A DNA stretch of 64,000 nucleotides, from assembly GCA_022800815.1 (NCBI GenBank), contig JAAWRC010000002.1, positions 50,127 through 114,126 on the forward strand, read 5' to 3'. Shown piece by piece: positions 25,060 through 35,500 of the stretch. The notes under the pieces are model-generated. The model ran no database searches, was not told where the DNA came from, and worked only from the letters and a program-made list of their open reading frames with translations. The position numbers and the translations under genes were made by a program. The DNA comes from Lachnospiraceae bacterium (GTDB lineage: Bacteria; Bacillota; Clostridia; Lachnospirales; Lachnospiraceae). Each line of letters begins with the position of its first letter. The stretch's first letter is position 1.

Positions 25060-25776
25060 ATGGCAGAGGAAAAGGATTTGAAAATACCGAGACATGTGGC
25101 CATTATTCTGGACGGAAACGGCCGTTGGGCTAAGAAGCGGGGGCTGCCCCGGAACATGGGCCACGTGGAGGGGTGCAAGGTGGTGGAGCGGACCGTGGAG
25201 GATGCGGCCAGGCTGGGCATTGAGTACCTGACCGTCTATGGGTTTTCCACGGAGAACTGGAAACGCTCCGCCGAGGAGGTGGGGGCGCTGATGCAGCTCT
25301 TTCGCTATTATATGAAACGGCTCCTGAAGGTGGCGAAGAAAAATAACGTGCGGGTTATCATGATCGGCGAGCGGAGCCGGTTTGATGCGGACATCATTGA
25401 GGGCTTAAATCGATTGGAGAGTGAGACGAAGGACAACACCCGCATGACCTTTACCATTGCCGTCAACTATGGGAGCCGGGATGAGATTACGAGGGCGGTG
25501 CGGAGAATGATGGCAGACTGTGAGGCGGGCAAACTTTCACCGGAGAAGGTGACCGAGGAAATGATCGGGGGATATCTGGACACGAGGGAACTTCCGGACC
25601 CGGACCTTTTGATCCGCACCAGCGGCGAGGAGCGGCTTTCCAATTACCTGCTCTGGCAGCTCGCCTATACGGAATTTTATTTTACGGATGTTTTGTGGCC
25701 GGATTTTAACAAAGAGGAATTGGTCAAAGCCATCGAGAAATACAATGGTAGAGAGCGAAGGTTTGGAGGGGTGTGA
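25060..25776 (+). CDS. uppS: Undecaprenyl diphosphate synthase (isoprenyl transferase)
   Basis: Condenses isopentenyl diphosphate onto farnesyl diphosphate to make the C55 lipid carrier for cell-wall synthesis. The 238-residue cis-prenyltransferase has HVAIILDGNGRWAKKRGLPR at its start (catalytic Asp), YGFSTENWKRS, and the C-terminal LPDPDLLIRTSGEERLSNYL with the RxSGE-type substrate motif. GGAGG lies 5 bases before the ATG at 25060; the upstream open frame is untranslated leader with a hairpin. It is followed by cdsA 3 bases later. Confidence 0.96.
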   Translation: MAEEKDLKIPRHVAIILDGNGRWAKKRGLPRNMGHVEGCKVVERTVEDAARLGIEYLTVYGFSTENWKRSAEEVGALMQLFRYYMKRLLKVAKKNNVRVIMIGERSRFDADIIEGLNRLESETKDNTRMTFTIAVNYGSRDEITRAVRRMMADCEAGKLSPEKVTEEMIGGYLDTRELPDPDLLIRTSGEERLSNYLLWQLAYTEFYFTDVLWPDFNKEELVKAIEKYNGRERRFGGV

Positions 25777-25778
25777 GG

Positions 25779-26627
25779 ATGTTCAAGATAAGACTGTTGA
25801 GCGGGATTGTTCTGGTGGCGGTGATCATCTGCCTTCTGGTTCTGGGAGGGGGCGTGTTGGCGGCCGCCCTCGGTCTTATTTCCCTGATCGGCATGTATGA
25901 GCTTTACCGGATTGTCGGGGCGGAAAAGACATTACTCGGAGCGGTCGGATATTTGGCGGGACTTTCCTATTACCTGCTTTTGTTCTTTTCCAAAAATCCG
26001 GCGGTGGATTCCATGCCGGTCCTGTTTTTTGTGGCGTTTCTGATTCTTTGCATGGCGGTCTATGTGTTCACCTTCCCGAAGTATTCGGCGGGGCAGGTGA
26101 TGACGGTGTTTTTTGGACTTGTCTATGTGGCGGTCATGCTGTCTTATATTTACCGGACCAGGGTTATGGCGGGGGGGAAGCTCCTTGTCTGGCTGGTTTT
26201 CCTAAGTTCCTGGGGCTGCGACACCTGCGCTTACTGCGTGGGCATGCTTATGGGGAAACATAAGATGGCGCCGAACTTAAGCCCAAAGAAGTCGGTGGAG
26301 GGCGGAATTGGCGGAATTCTTGGTGCGGGAATTCTCGGCGGAATTTTTGGGGCTGTTTTTACAGGGCAGCTTTCGGGAACCCTTGGAAGTCCGGTTCTTC
26401 ACTGTGCCGTGATCTGCATGGTAGGGGCGGTCATTTCCCAGATCGGGGATCTGGCGGCATCGGCCATCAAGCGGAATCATGATGTGAAGGATTACGGCAG
26501 GCTGATCCCCGGCCATGGCGGGATTCTGGATCGGTTTGACAGCGTGATCTTTGTGGCGCCGGGAATTTATTACACGATTGTGCTTTTAATGGAAGGAACA
26601 GATGCACTTGGACGGTTTTTGGGATAA
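25779..26627 (+). CDS. cdsA: Phosphatidate cytidylyltransferase
   Basis: An integral membrane enzyme that makes CDP-diacylglycerol from phosphatidate and CTP, the branch point of phospholipid synthesis. The 282 residues contain about eight hydrophobic helices and end in the CDP-alcohol signature region DYGRLIPGHGGILDRFDSVI, diagnostic for CdsA. ATG at 25779 is chosen; a GTG two codons earlier is possible, but GGAGG spacing favours the ATG. It lies between uppS and dxr in the usual order. Confidence 0.95.
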   Translation: MFKIRLLSGIVLVAVIICLLVLGGGVLAAALGLISLIGMYELYRIVGAEKTLLGAVGYLAGLSYYLLLFFSKNPAVDSMPVLFFVAFLILCMAVYVFTFPKYSAGQVMTVFFGLVYVAVMLSYIYRTRVMAGGKLLVWLVFLSSWGCDTCAYCVGMLMGKHKMAPNLSPKKSVEGGIGGILGAGILGGIFGAVFTGQLSGTLGSPVLHCAVICMVGAVISQIGDLAASAIKRNHDVKDYGRLIPGHGGILDRFDSVIFVAPGIYYTIVLLMEGTDALGRFLG

Positions 26628-26725
26628 CCCTTTTTTTGGCTTACAGGCCGGGACGTCGTTCTGTTTGTCGGAGGACGGCGTCTGAGGGCGGTGCATGGAT
26701 GATTCGGAAATGGAGAATACTGAAT

Positions 26726-27871
26726 ATGAAGCAGATATCAATTCTGGGGTCGACCGGTTCCATCGGAACACAGACCCTTGAGGTGGTAAGGGAGAACCCT
26801 GACTTGTCGGTTACAGCTCTGGCGGCGGGAAGGAATGCAGAGCTTTTGGAGGCGCAGGCCAGAGAATTTCGCCCAAGGCTTGTGAGCCTTCAGGATGAGA
26901 GGGCGGCTGGGGAACTGAAAATCCGCTTGGCGGATACAGATATTAGGGTGCTGTCCGGTATGGACGGACTTTTGGCGGCGGCCACGGAGCAGGAGGCTCA
27001 GGTCGTGGTGACGGCCGTGGTGGGGATGATCGGCATTCGTCCCACCATTGCGGCCATCGAGGCGGGAAAGGACATTGCTCTGGCCAACAAGGAGACTCTG
27101 GTGACGGCGGGGCATTTGATCATGCCTTTGGCGAAGGAAAAGGGTGTCAGGATTCTTCCGGTGGACAGTGAGCACAGCGCCATTTTTCAATGTCTGAACG
27201 GGGAGAGGGGGAACCGGCTCGCCAAGATTCTCCTGACGGCCTCCGGCGGGCCGTTCCGGGGAAAATCGAAGGCGGAGCTTAAGACGGTCCGGCTGGAGGA
27301 TGCCTTAAAGCATCCCAACTGGTCCATGGGCCACAAGATCACCATTGATTCCTCCACACTGGTCAACAAGGGACTGGAGGTCATGGAGGCGAAGTGGCTC
27401 TTCGGCGTGGGGGTGGACGACGTGCAGGTGGTGGTCCAGCCCCAGAGCATCATTCATTCCATGGTGCAGTTTGAGGACGGGGCGGTCATGGCCCAGCTTG
27501 GCGTGCCGGATATGAAGCTTCCGATTGAATATGCGCTGTTTTACCCGGAAAGGCGGCAGATGTCCGGGGAACGGCTGGACTTCTGGAGCCTTGGCTCTCT
27601 GGATTTTGAAGCGCCGGATTTTGAGAATTTCCCGGGCCTTGCCATGGCTTATGCGGCGGGGCGGACGGGCGGTACCATGCCCACGGTTTTCAATGCGGCC
27701 AATGAGTGGGCGGTGGCGGCTTTCCTTGGAGGGAAGATCGCCTATCCGGATATCACGGCGATCATTGGGGAGTCCATGGCACGCCATATCACAAAGCAAA
27801 ATCCGGACTTGGAGGAGATCCTCCTGACGGAGACGGAGGTATATCGCTCCTTACACTCCGAATGGGTATAA
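26726..27871 (+). CDS. dxr: 1-deoxy-D-xylulose-5-phosphate reductoisomerase
   Basis: Second step of the MEP (non-mevalonate) isoprenoid pathway, NADPH-dependent, target of fosmidomycin. 381 residues. It begins MKQISILGSTGSIGTQTLEV with the NADPH-binding GxTGSIG; LANKETLV, the metal-binding PVDSEHSAIFQCL and the TASGGPFRG and KHPNWSMGHKITIDS blocks are present. GGAGA is 9 bases before the ATG at 26726; the earlier in-frame ATG lacks support. With ispG further on, two pathway genes share this operon. Confidence 0.96.
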   Translation: MKQISILGSTGSIGTQTLEVVRENPDLSVTALAAGRNAELLEAQAREFRPRLVSLQDERAAGELKIRLADTDIRVLSGMDGLLAAATEQEAQVVVTAVVGMIGIRPTIAAIEAGKDIALANKETLVTAGHLIMPLAKEKGVRILPVDSEHSAIFQCLNGERGNRLAKILLTASGGPFRGKSKAELKTVRLEDALKHPNWSMGHKITIDSSTLVNKGLEVMEAKWLFGVGVDDVQVVVQPQSIIHSMVQFEDGAVMAQLGVPDMKLPIEYALFYPERRQMSGERLDFWSLGSLDFEAPDFENFPGLAMAYAAGRTGGTMPTVFNAANEWAVAAFLGGKIAYPDITAIIGESMARHITKQNPDLEEILLTETEVYRSLHSEWV

Positions 27872-27898
27872 TGATTTCAAAGACAGGTGGTAGAAAGT

Positions 27899-29197
27899 AT
27901 GATTTTTAGTATTTTGCTGGCAGTTTTGGTGTTCAGCCTTCTGGTGGTGTCCCACGAGTTCGGGCATTTTCTTCTGGCGAAGAAGAACGGGATCGGCGTT
28001 ACGGAGTTTTCCGTGGGCATGGGGCCCAGGATCATAAGCAAAGTCATGGGGGATACCCGGTATTCTCTGAAGGCGATCCCCTTTGGCGGATCCTGCCAGA
28101 TGGTGGGGGAGGATGACGACGATGACAGCGAAATCTCTTTCAACAGCAAATCTCCCTTTGCCAGGTTTGCGGTCGTCATCGGCGGGCCGTTATTTAATTT
28201 CCTGCTGGCGCTCATTCTGTCGGTGGTGGTCTTGAGCCTGGCCGGAGTCAACGAGCCCAGGGTCTATTATGTGTCCGAGGGCTACGGTGCCGAGAAGGCG
28301 GGGCTTAAGGAGGGGGACCTGATCCGCTCCATCGACGGCCACAAGGTGACTCTGGGCCGGGACATCGAGCTCTATTTCTTAAGCCATCCCATGGACGGGA
28401 GCCCCATCACCATCGAGTATGAGCGGGACGGGGAGATCCGGGAGACCATTCTCGATCCTTCCTATGAGGCTTATCTGACCGGGTTTTCCTATTACGCTTC
28501 GGAGGATGAGGCGGCCATTACGGCTTTGACGGAGGATTTGGCCATGGCGAAGGCGGGGGCCAAGGTGGGGGATGTGATCACTGCCATTGACGGAACGCCT
28601 ATTGCTTCGGGGCTGGAGGTGCAGTCTTATTTTGAGGAGCACCCGCTCCGGGGAGATACGCCGGTGAAATTTGTCCTGGAGCGGAACGGGAAGCCGCTGG
28701 AGCTTTCGGTGACGCCCACCTATTACGAGGCTTCAACCCTCGGCATGGAGGCTATCGCCTACCGGAACAAGGAGGCGGGGGCGGCTGCAGTGCTTAAAAA
28801 CAGCTTTTCCGAGGTCCGTTACTGGATGAGTTACACGCTGACGTCTCTGAAAATGCTGGTGACGGGGAAGGTGGGCGTGGAAAACCTTTCCGGCCCGGTG
28901 GGCATCGTCAATATGGTGGGCGAGGTGGTGGAGCAGAGCAAGTCCGACGGCGCCCTGTACGTGTTCCTGAATATCCTCAATTTCAGCATTCTCCTGAGCG
29001 TCAACCTGGGAGTTTTGAACCTTCTGCCCCTGCCCGCCCTGGACGGGGGCCGGCTGGTGTTCATTCTTATCGAAATCATTCGGGGAAAACCCGTGTCCAG
29101 GGAGAAGGAGGGCATGGTCCACACCATTGGCATCCTGCTCCTCATGGCGCTGATGGTGTTCGTTATGTTCAATGATGTGCTGAGGATTTTCAGGTAA
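27899..29197 (+). CDS. rseP: Site-2 metalloprotease RseP (two PDZ domains)
   Basis: An intramembrane zinc protease that cleaves anti-sigma factors and signal-peptide remnants. 432 residues. The first helix carries the zinc-binding HEFGH (LVVSHEFGHFLLAK) and the last part has the LPLPALDGGRLVF motif (third zinc ligand Asp). Two PDZ domains lie between, near residues 115-185 (YGAEKAGLKEGDLIRSIDG) and 215-280 (AKAGAKVGDVITAIDGTPI); Bacillus RasP has one, so the double PDZ resembles E. coli RseP. An acidic DDDDDSE run precedes a conserved cytoplasmic loop. ATG at 27899 is chosen over a GTG four codons earlier. Confidence 0.94.
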   Translation: MIFSILLAVLVFSLLVVSHEFGHFLLAKKNGIGVTEFSVGMGPRIISKVMGDTRYSLKAIPFGGSCQMVGEDDDDDSEISFNSKSPFARFAVVIGGPLFNFLLALILSVVVLSLAGVNEPRVYYVSEGYGAEKAGLKEGDLIRSIDGHKVTLGRDIELYFLSHPMDGSPITIEYERDGEIRETILDPSYEAYLTGFSYYASEDEAAITALTEDLAMAKAGAKVGDVITAIDGTPIASGLEVQSYFEEHPLRGDTPVKFVLERNGKPLELSVTPTYYEASTLGMEAIAYRNKEAGAAAVLKNSFSEVRYWMSYTLTSLKMLVTGKVGVENLSGPVGIVNMVGEVVEQSKSDGALYVFLNILNFSILLSVNLGVLNLLPLPALDGGRLVFILIEIIRGKPVSREKEGMVHTIGILLLMALMVFVMFNDVLRIFR

Positions 29198-29231
29198 GGG
29201 GGTAGTTGAAAAAAGAAGGGAGTGTGTGGCA

Positions 29232-30254
29232 ATGGCGATTGAACGGTTGGAATTAAAGAACTTTACGGTATTTGAGAAATTGGATGTGGCCTGGGGTCCG
29301 GGAATCAATGTGTTGATCGGAGAAAACGGGACGGGAAAGACTCATATAATGAAGGTTTTGTATTCTGCTTGTCAGGCATCCTCCTCTAAAGTTTCGTTTT
29401 CGCAGAAGCTGGTTCTTACGATGTTTCCGGATGAGTATAAGCTTTCAAGATTGATTCGCCGGAAGCAGGGGAATCAGTCGGCGTCGATTCAGGTTACGGC
29501 GTCAGAAGAGGGAAGAAGACGAATTTTAAGTTCTGAATTTCATATGAAGACCAGAAAGTGGGAGGCTGTTGTAAAGGGAGAAGAACAGTGGGAGCGGGAG
29601 TTTGGGAAGCTTGGCAGTATTTTTATTCCGGCTAAGGAGATTCTGTCGAATAGTTATAATCTGGCGGCGGCGGTTAAAAAGGACAACGTCCGTTTTGATG
29701 ATGTTTATCTTGATATTATTGATTCTGCCAAGGTCGATGTTTTGCCGGGGAGGAATACGGATGATCAGAATCGAAAGCTTCGGGAGATTGAGCGGATAGT
29801 GAAAGGAAAAGTATGGTATGATTCAGAGAAGGATGAATTTTATTTGAAGCAGGGAAATTCTCGTTGGGAATTCAATTTGGTAGCAGAGGGGATTAGGAAA
29901 ATGGCGTTGCTCTGGCAGTTAGTAAAAAACGGGGCACTGGAAAAAGGAACGGTTTTGTTCTGGGATGAACCAGAGGCCAATCTGTGTCCGGTTCATATTC
30001 CGGTTCTTGCTGAGTTGCTGCTGCTGTTACAACGAAATGGAGTTCAGATTTTTGTTGCCACTCATGACTATATGTTTGCAAAATATCTGGAGGTGAAAAA
30101 ACAGGAAAAAAATCATCTGTGTTTTCATTCTTTTTATAGAGAGGGTGGCGAAGTGCGGCATGAGATGGAGGAATGTTTCGATGGATTGAAAAGCAATCCG
30201 ATTGTGAAAGCGTTTGATAGGCTTTTGGACGAGATTTATGATATGGGGGAATGA
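29232..30254 (+). CDS. AAA family ATPase (OLD/AAA_15-like), candidate defence protein
   Basis: A 340-residue single-domain ATPase of the ABC/SMC-like AAA group. It opens MAIERLELKNFTVFEKLDVA, as OLD-family and RecF-like proteins do; Walker A is GENGTGKT (30-37); the signature-like AEGIRKMALLW, Walker B VLFWDEPEAN (about 230-240) and switch His in ATHD follow. No nuclease domain is attached. It is read together with the next gene (ATGA overlap), whose product has PD-(D/E)XK-type residues. The pair is AT-richer than neighbours and splits the conserved rseP-ispG order, suggesting acquisition. ATG at 29232 fits the GAAGGGAG site; GTG at 29226 is an alternative. An antiphage role is inference. Confidence 0.82.
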   Translation: MAIERLELKNFTVFEKLDVAWGPGINVLIGENGTGKTHIMKVLYSACQASSSKVSFSQKLVLTMFPDEYKLSRLIRRKQGNQSASIQVTASEEGRRRILSSEFHMKTRKWEAVVKGEEQWEREFGKLGSIFIPAKEILSNSYNLAAAVKKDNVRFDDVYLDIIDSAKVDVLPGRNTDDQNRKLREIERIVKGKVWYDSEKDEFYLKQGNSRWEFNLVAEGIRKMALLWQLVKNGALEKGTVLFWDEPEANLCPVHIPVLAELLLLLQRNGVQIFVATHDYMFAKYLEVKKQEKNHLCFHSFYREGGEVRHEMEECFDGLKSNPIVKAFDRLLDEIYDMGE

Positions 30255-30772
30255 GGCTGGTGAATCTGCTGTATGAGGAAAATAGACAGTATGCGTTGGA
30301 TGGTACGCTTGCATCTTGGGCTTTTGCCGGTCTGCATGAGGCCTATCAGACGGTGGGGAATTTTCTAAATGATGTAGATTTTGTTTTAGAGGATGAGAAA
30401 TATATTTATATGGTGGAGTATAAAAATGCAAATATTCCAGGTGCTTCTGCTCCGGAGGTCTTTCGACCGGGAGAGGAAAAGAAGATTCGGAATGTGGCTC
30501 GGAAATTTTATGATTCCCTGCATTATTTGAATCTCATGAAGAAGGACAAACCGAAGAAATACATATATATTCTGGAATATCCATTGGGAGATCGAGTGGC
30601 CAGAGGGTTTGTGCGAAATAAATTGCGAAAGCATTTACCTTTTGGACTTCGGAATGGAAAAATAGGCTTGATTGAATCTGTAGAGGTGCTTTCTATTGCG
30701 GAATGGAATGAGCATGAGGTTTATTGGCGCTATCCATTGAAGTATGTAGGAAGCAGGGAGGAACGAATATGA
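30251..30772 (+). CDS. Putative PD-(D/E)XK-type nuclease partner of the AAA ATPase
   Basis: A 173-residue soluble protein, not recognised as a named family. Residues 39-62 ([24 protein letters not shown]) show a plausible restriction-nuclease core: Asp43, then Glu56-x-Lys58 on a hydrophobic strand; a conserved-looking [19 protein letters not shown] helix follows. The start overlaps the ATPase stop (ATGA) and its own stop overlaps the ispG start (ATGA), so the cassette is fully coupled into the operon without an internal terminator. Low GC like the ATPase. Alternative: a non-catalytic sensor or substrate-binding subunit. Confidence 0.65.
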   Translation: MRLVNLLYEENRQYALDGTLASWAFAGLHEAYQTVGNFLNDVDFVLEDEKYIYMVEYKNANIPGASAPEVFRPGEEKKIRNVARKFYDSLHYLNLMKKDKPKKYIYILEYPLGDRVARGFVRNKLRKHLPFGLRNGKIGLIESVEVLSIAEWNEHEVYWRYPLKYVGSREERI

Positions 30773-31833
30773 CGCATCGAGAACAGACAAAGATGGTCCG
30801 CATCGGGGACCGGGTGATCGGCGGGGGAAATCCGATCCTGATTCAGTCCATGACCAACACGAGGACAGAGGATATCGAGGGCACGGTGGCCCAGATTAAG
30901 CGGCTGGAGACGGCGGGCTGCGAGATCGTCCGCTGCACGGTGCCCACCTTGGAGGCGGCGAAGGCCCTCGGGGAGATCAAAAGGCAGATTTCCATCCCGC
31001 TGGTGGCGGACATTCATTTTGACTACAAGATGGCCATTGCGGCCATGGAGAACGGGGCGGACAAGATCCGCATCAATCCGGGCAATATCGGCAGTGAAGA
31101 GCGGGTGCGGGCCGTGGTAGACGCAGCGAGGGAGCGGCAGATTCCCATCCGTATCGGCGTCAACAGTGGTTCCCTGGAGAAGCGGTTTTTGGAAAAGTAC
31201 GGGAAGGTCACGGCAGAGGGCATCGTGGAGAGCGCCCTGGAAAAGATACATAGGATCGAGGACATGGGCTACGACAATCTGGTGGTGAGCATCAAATCCT
31301 CTGATGTATTAATGTGCGCTAAGGCCCATGAGCTGATTGCAGGGCAGATGAATTATCCGCTCCACGTGGGCATCACCGAGTCGGGAACCCTCTATTCCGG
31401 CAACATCAAGTCGGCCCTGGGGCTGGGGATCATCCTCTACCAGGGGATTGGCGACACGATCCGGGTGTCCCTTACCGGCGACCCGGTGGAGGAGATCAAG
31501 TCGGCGAAGCAGATTCTTCGGAATTTGGGACTTCGAAAAGGAGGCATCGAGGTGGTGTCCTGTCCCACCTGCGGGCGGACGAAGATCGACCTGATCCGTC
31601 TGGCGAACCAGGTGGAGACCATGGTGGCCGGGATGGATCATCTGAATTTAAAAGTGGCCGTCATGGGCTGCGTGGTCAACGGGCCCGGCGAGGCGAGGGA
31701 GGCCGACATCGGCATCGCCGGCGGGATCGGCGAGGGCCTGCTCATCAAGAAGGGCGAGATCGTCCGCAAGGTGCCGGAGGACGAGCTTCTGGAGACGCTG
31801 CGGCAGGAGCTGGTGAGTTGGGAGGATTTATGA
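30769..31833 (+). CDS. ispG: 4-hydroxy-3-methylbut-2-en-1-yl diphosphate synthase
   Basis: Converts methylerythritol cyclodiphosphate to HMBPP in the MEP pathway; a [4Fe-4S] enzyme fed by ferredoxin or flavodoxin. 354 residues, with [15 protein letters not shown] near the start, [11 protein letters not shown] in the TIM barrel, and the cluster Cys in SCPTCGRT and [23 protein letters not shown] precedes the ATG at 30769, which overlaps the stop of the inserted nuclease-like gene. The gene returns to high GC, so foreign sequence abuts it exactly on both sides. Confidence 0.96.
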   Translation: MTHREQTKMVRIGDRVIGGGNPILIQSMTNTRTEDIEGTVAQIKRLETAGCEIVRCTVPTLEAAKALGEIKRQISIPLVADIHFDYKMAIAAMENGADKIRINPGNIGSEERVRAVVDAARERQIPIRIGVNSGSLEKRFLEKYGKVTAEGIVESALEKIHRIEDMGYDNLVVSIKSSDVLMCAKAHELIAGQMNYPLHVGITESGTLYSGNIKSALGLGIILYQGIGDTIRVSLTGDPVEEIKSAKQILRNLGLRKGGIEVVSCPTCGRTKIDLIRLANQVETMVAGMDHLNLKVAVMGCVVNGPGEAREADIGIAGGIGEGLLIKKGEIVRKVPEDELLETLRQELVSWEDL

Positions 31834-32572
31834 GTGAACTAATGCGGCTCGATGAGGAATATAGAAGTTGGATACAGGAGCTTGGAAACAGGTATAGAAC
31901 AAGTTAGACGAACTTGATTTCTATATGGATAAAGTTATTGAAAACAATTGGTCAAGAGCTGTTTTGTTAAATTTTATAGATTCAAATTTGTTTGAGCGTC
32001 AGGGAGAGGCAATTACGAATTTTAAATATACATTGCCGAAAGACACAAGTGGTTTAGCACAGGAGATTACGAAAGATCCGTATAATTTTGATTTCATTGC
32101 GATTCGGCAGGGGTACAACGAAAAGGAATTAAAAGATGCATTGATGGATAACGTCCAGAATTTTTTGATGGAACTTGGAACAGGGCTTGCATTTGTTGAG
32201 AGGGAATACCGGTTACAAGTGGGAACTACAGAGCAGTATATAGATATGTTGTTTTACAATATAAAACGACATTGTTATGTAGTGGTTGAAGTAAAAGTTG
32301 TGGAATTCGAGCCGGGATTTATTTCGCAGACAGCTACTTATGTGTCTGCGGTAAATCATATTCTCAAAGGGGAAGAGGATACTCAGACGATCGGTATTCT
32401 CATATGCAAAACCAAAGATAATATATTGGCAAAATATGCAGTTGAAACGTCCACGGAGCCGATTGGAATATCTGAATATGAATTAAATGCGTTGATGCCT
32501 AAAGATTTTAAAGGCACATTACCTACGATAGAAGAATTGGAACAAGGACTAAGTGAAGATATTATAAATTAA
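31830..32572 (+). pseudogene. yhcG-type (DUF1016) PDDEXK nuclease gene with internal deletion
   Basis: The gene starts by ATGA overlap with ispG and reads [20 protein letters not shown], a typical YhcG N-terminus, but stops at TAG 31905-31907 after 25 codons. The C-terminal half resumes in another frame directly (KLDELDFYMDKVIENNWSRA from 31901) and runs to 32572, including the nuclease core YIDMLFY plus VVVEVK (D...ExK). About 120 residues of the DUF1016 N-terminal domain are missing and the frame has shifted, so the intact protein is lost. An ATG at 31925 could yield a 215-residue nuclease-domain protein, but it has no ribosome site. Low GC. Confidence 0.8.
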
Positions 32573-32592
32573 TGTAGACAAAGGGGTAACAA

Positions 32593-35500
32593 ATGGCGAA
32601 GCAATTTTGGGAGGTTCTTCCCAGTCTCCAGGTTTCCGACGAAATGCGGGAGCTTCTTTCCTTTGCGACGGTGGAGAAAGTGTCCGCCAGCCGGGACAGG
32701 AGCTCGCTCCGCATTTATCTGTGCTCGGAGAGGCTGATCCACAAGCGGAACATTTACATATTGGAGGCCAGCATCAAGAAGCAGTTGTTCTCCGGATATG
32801 AGACGGAGGTGAAGATCCAGGAGCGGTATCGGCTCTCCGGCCAGTACACGCCGAAGCGGTTGATGCAGGTCTACCGGGACAGCATCCTCCTGGAGCTCAA
32901 GACTTACAGCCTGATCGAGTACAACGTATTCCGCCGGGCGGAGTGGGAGTTCACGGAGCCGGACATCCTGACTTTGGAGGTGGAGAACGACCTGGTTACG
33001 AAGAGCCGGGTGGACGAGTTAAAGCGGGTGCTGGAGAAGATTTTCAATGAGCGGTGCGGGTTCGCCGTCGAGGTCCGTTATCTGTACAAGGAGTGCGAGC
33101 TGGGACAGCATGAGCGGGAGAAGGAACAGCTCACCAGGAGGCAGGCGGCCCAGGTGGTGAAGAATTCCTCCTTTGGAAAGACTTTGACCGGGGAGGGCGG
33201 CCCGGAAAAGGGCGGGGACGGAGTGCCTTCGCCGGAGCCTCTCAAGGTGCTGGACGAGAAGAAGGAGCCGGTGAAGCTTAACCGGCAGATCCAGCCGGAA
33301 CGGCCGGCGAAGCCTGCTTTCAAGAAAAACAGCCACTACAGCCGGAAGGTGAAGGTCCACCACGACGACGTGGTCTTCGGCTATGATTTTGACGACGGGG
33401 ACGAGGTTCCGATGAATCAGATCATCGGGGAGATGGGCGAGGTGGTGGTCTGCGGCCGGGTGATCCGCCTGGAGGAGCGGGAGCTCAGAAGCGGCAAGAC
33501 CATCATGATCTTTGACATTACCGATTTTACGGATACCATCACGGTGAAACTGTTTCTCAAGCCGGAGCAGCTCTCCGAGGTGCGGGACACGCTTAAGAAG
33601 GGGGCGTTTTTCAAGGTCAAGGGCGTGACCAACATTGATAAATTTGACGGGGAGCTGACCATCGCCTCCGTGAGCGGGATTCGGAGGGCCGGGGACTTTA
33701 CCTCCAAACGGCAGGACCTTGCCGACGTGAAGCGGGTGGAGCTCCACTGCCACACGAAGATGAGTGACATGGACGGGGTCTCCGACGTGAAGGACATCCT
33801 GAAACGGGCCAGGGAGTGGGGGATGCCGGCCCTGGCCATCACGGACCACGGCTGCGTCCAGGCCTTTCCCGACGCCTTCCACACCTTTCCGGGTTACGGG
33901 TACGAGACCATCAAGACGGACCCGTTCAAGGTGATCTACGGGGTGGAAGGGTATCTGGTGGACGACCTGAAGGAGGTGGTCGTCCGCTCGGAAAACCAGT
34001 CCCTGGCGGATACCTACGTGGTCTTTGACCTTGAGACCACGGGCCTTTCCGCCAAAAAGAACAGGATCATCGAGATCGGGGCGGTGAAGGTGGAAAACGG
34101 GGAGATTACGGACCGGTTTTCTGCTTTCGTGAACCCGAAGCTTCCCATTCCCTTCGAGATTGAGAAGCTGACCGGGATCAACGACGGCATGGTCATGAAT
34201 GAGCCGTCCGTGGAGGAGGTGCTCCCGAAATTTTTGGAATTTTGTGGGAACGCAGTCATGGTGGCCCACAATGCCTCCTTTGACATGAGCTTTATCGAAC
34301 ACAATGCGGCTCTCCTGGGGCGGGAATATAAGCCCACGGTGGTGGACACGGTGGCCCTGGCCAGAATTCTTCTGCCGGAACTGAAGCGGTTCAAGCTGGA
34401 CACGGTGGCGAAAGCCCTGGGCGTGTCCCTGGAGAACCATCACCGGGCGGTGGACGATGCGGAGGCCACAGCGCATATTTTCGTGGAGTTTGTGAAGAGG
34501 CTCCGAAAAAAACAGGTGGAAAGTCTGGACAGGCTCAATGAGTTCGGGGCCTCCTCCGTGGAGAATATCCGCAAGCTCCCCACCTACCACGTGATCATTC
34601 TGGCGAAGAATGACGTGGGACGGGTGAATCTGTACCGCCTGGTCTCCATGTCCCACCTGACCTATTTTGCCAGGCGGCCGAGGATTCCAAAGAGCGAGCT
34701 GGTGAAGCACCGGGAGGGGCTGATCATCGGCTCGGCCTGCGAGGCGGGGGAACTGTTTCAGGCGGTTCTCGGCGGCGCCCCCGACGAGGAGCTTGCCAGG
34801 CTGGTGAAATTTTATGATTATCTGGAGATCCAGCCCATCGGCAACAATGAATTTATGCTGCGGGAGAACAAACACGGGATCGAGACCCTGGAGGACCTGC
34901 AGAATCTGAACCGGAAGATCATTGAGCTGGGAGATCAGTTCGGGAAGCCGGTGGTGGCCACCTGCGACGTCCATTTCCTGAACCCGGAGGACGAGATCTA
35001 CCGGAGAATCATCATGGCGGGACAGGGATTTTCGGACAGTGACAACCAGCCGCCCCTTTACCTGCGGACCACGGAGGAGATGCTCGGGGAGTTTTCTTAC
35101 CTGACGCCGGAGAAGGCCTACGAGGTGGTGGTGGAAAACAGCAACAAGATCGCCGACATGTGCGAGCGGATCGCCCCCCTCCGGCCGGACAAGTGCCCTC
35201 CGGTGATCGAGAATTCCGACCGGGATCTCCGGGAGATGTGCTATCGGACGGCGAGGGCCATCTACGGGGAGGAGATCCCGAAGCCGGTGGAGGAGCGGCT
35301 GGAGAGGGAACTGCATTCCATCATCACCAACGGCTTTGCCGTCATGTACATCATCGCCCACAAGCTGGTGAAGAAGTCCAACGACGACGGGTATCTGGTG
35401 GGCTCCAGGGGATCCGTCGGTTCATCCCTGGTGGCCACCATGTCGGGGATCACCGAGGTGAATCCCCTCTCGCCCCATTATTACTGTCCGGAGTGCCATT

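Noticed and set aside
33019..35361. A 780-codon open frame antisense to polC
   Set aside because: It lies wholly within polC, shows no domain, and results from high GC and biased third positions; polC is certain in this region.
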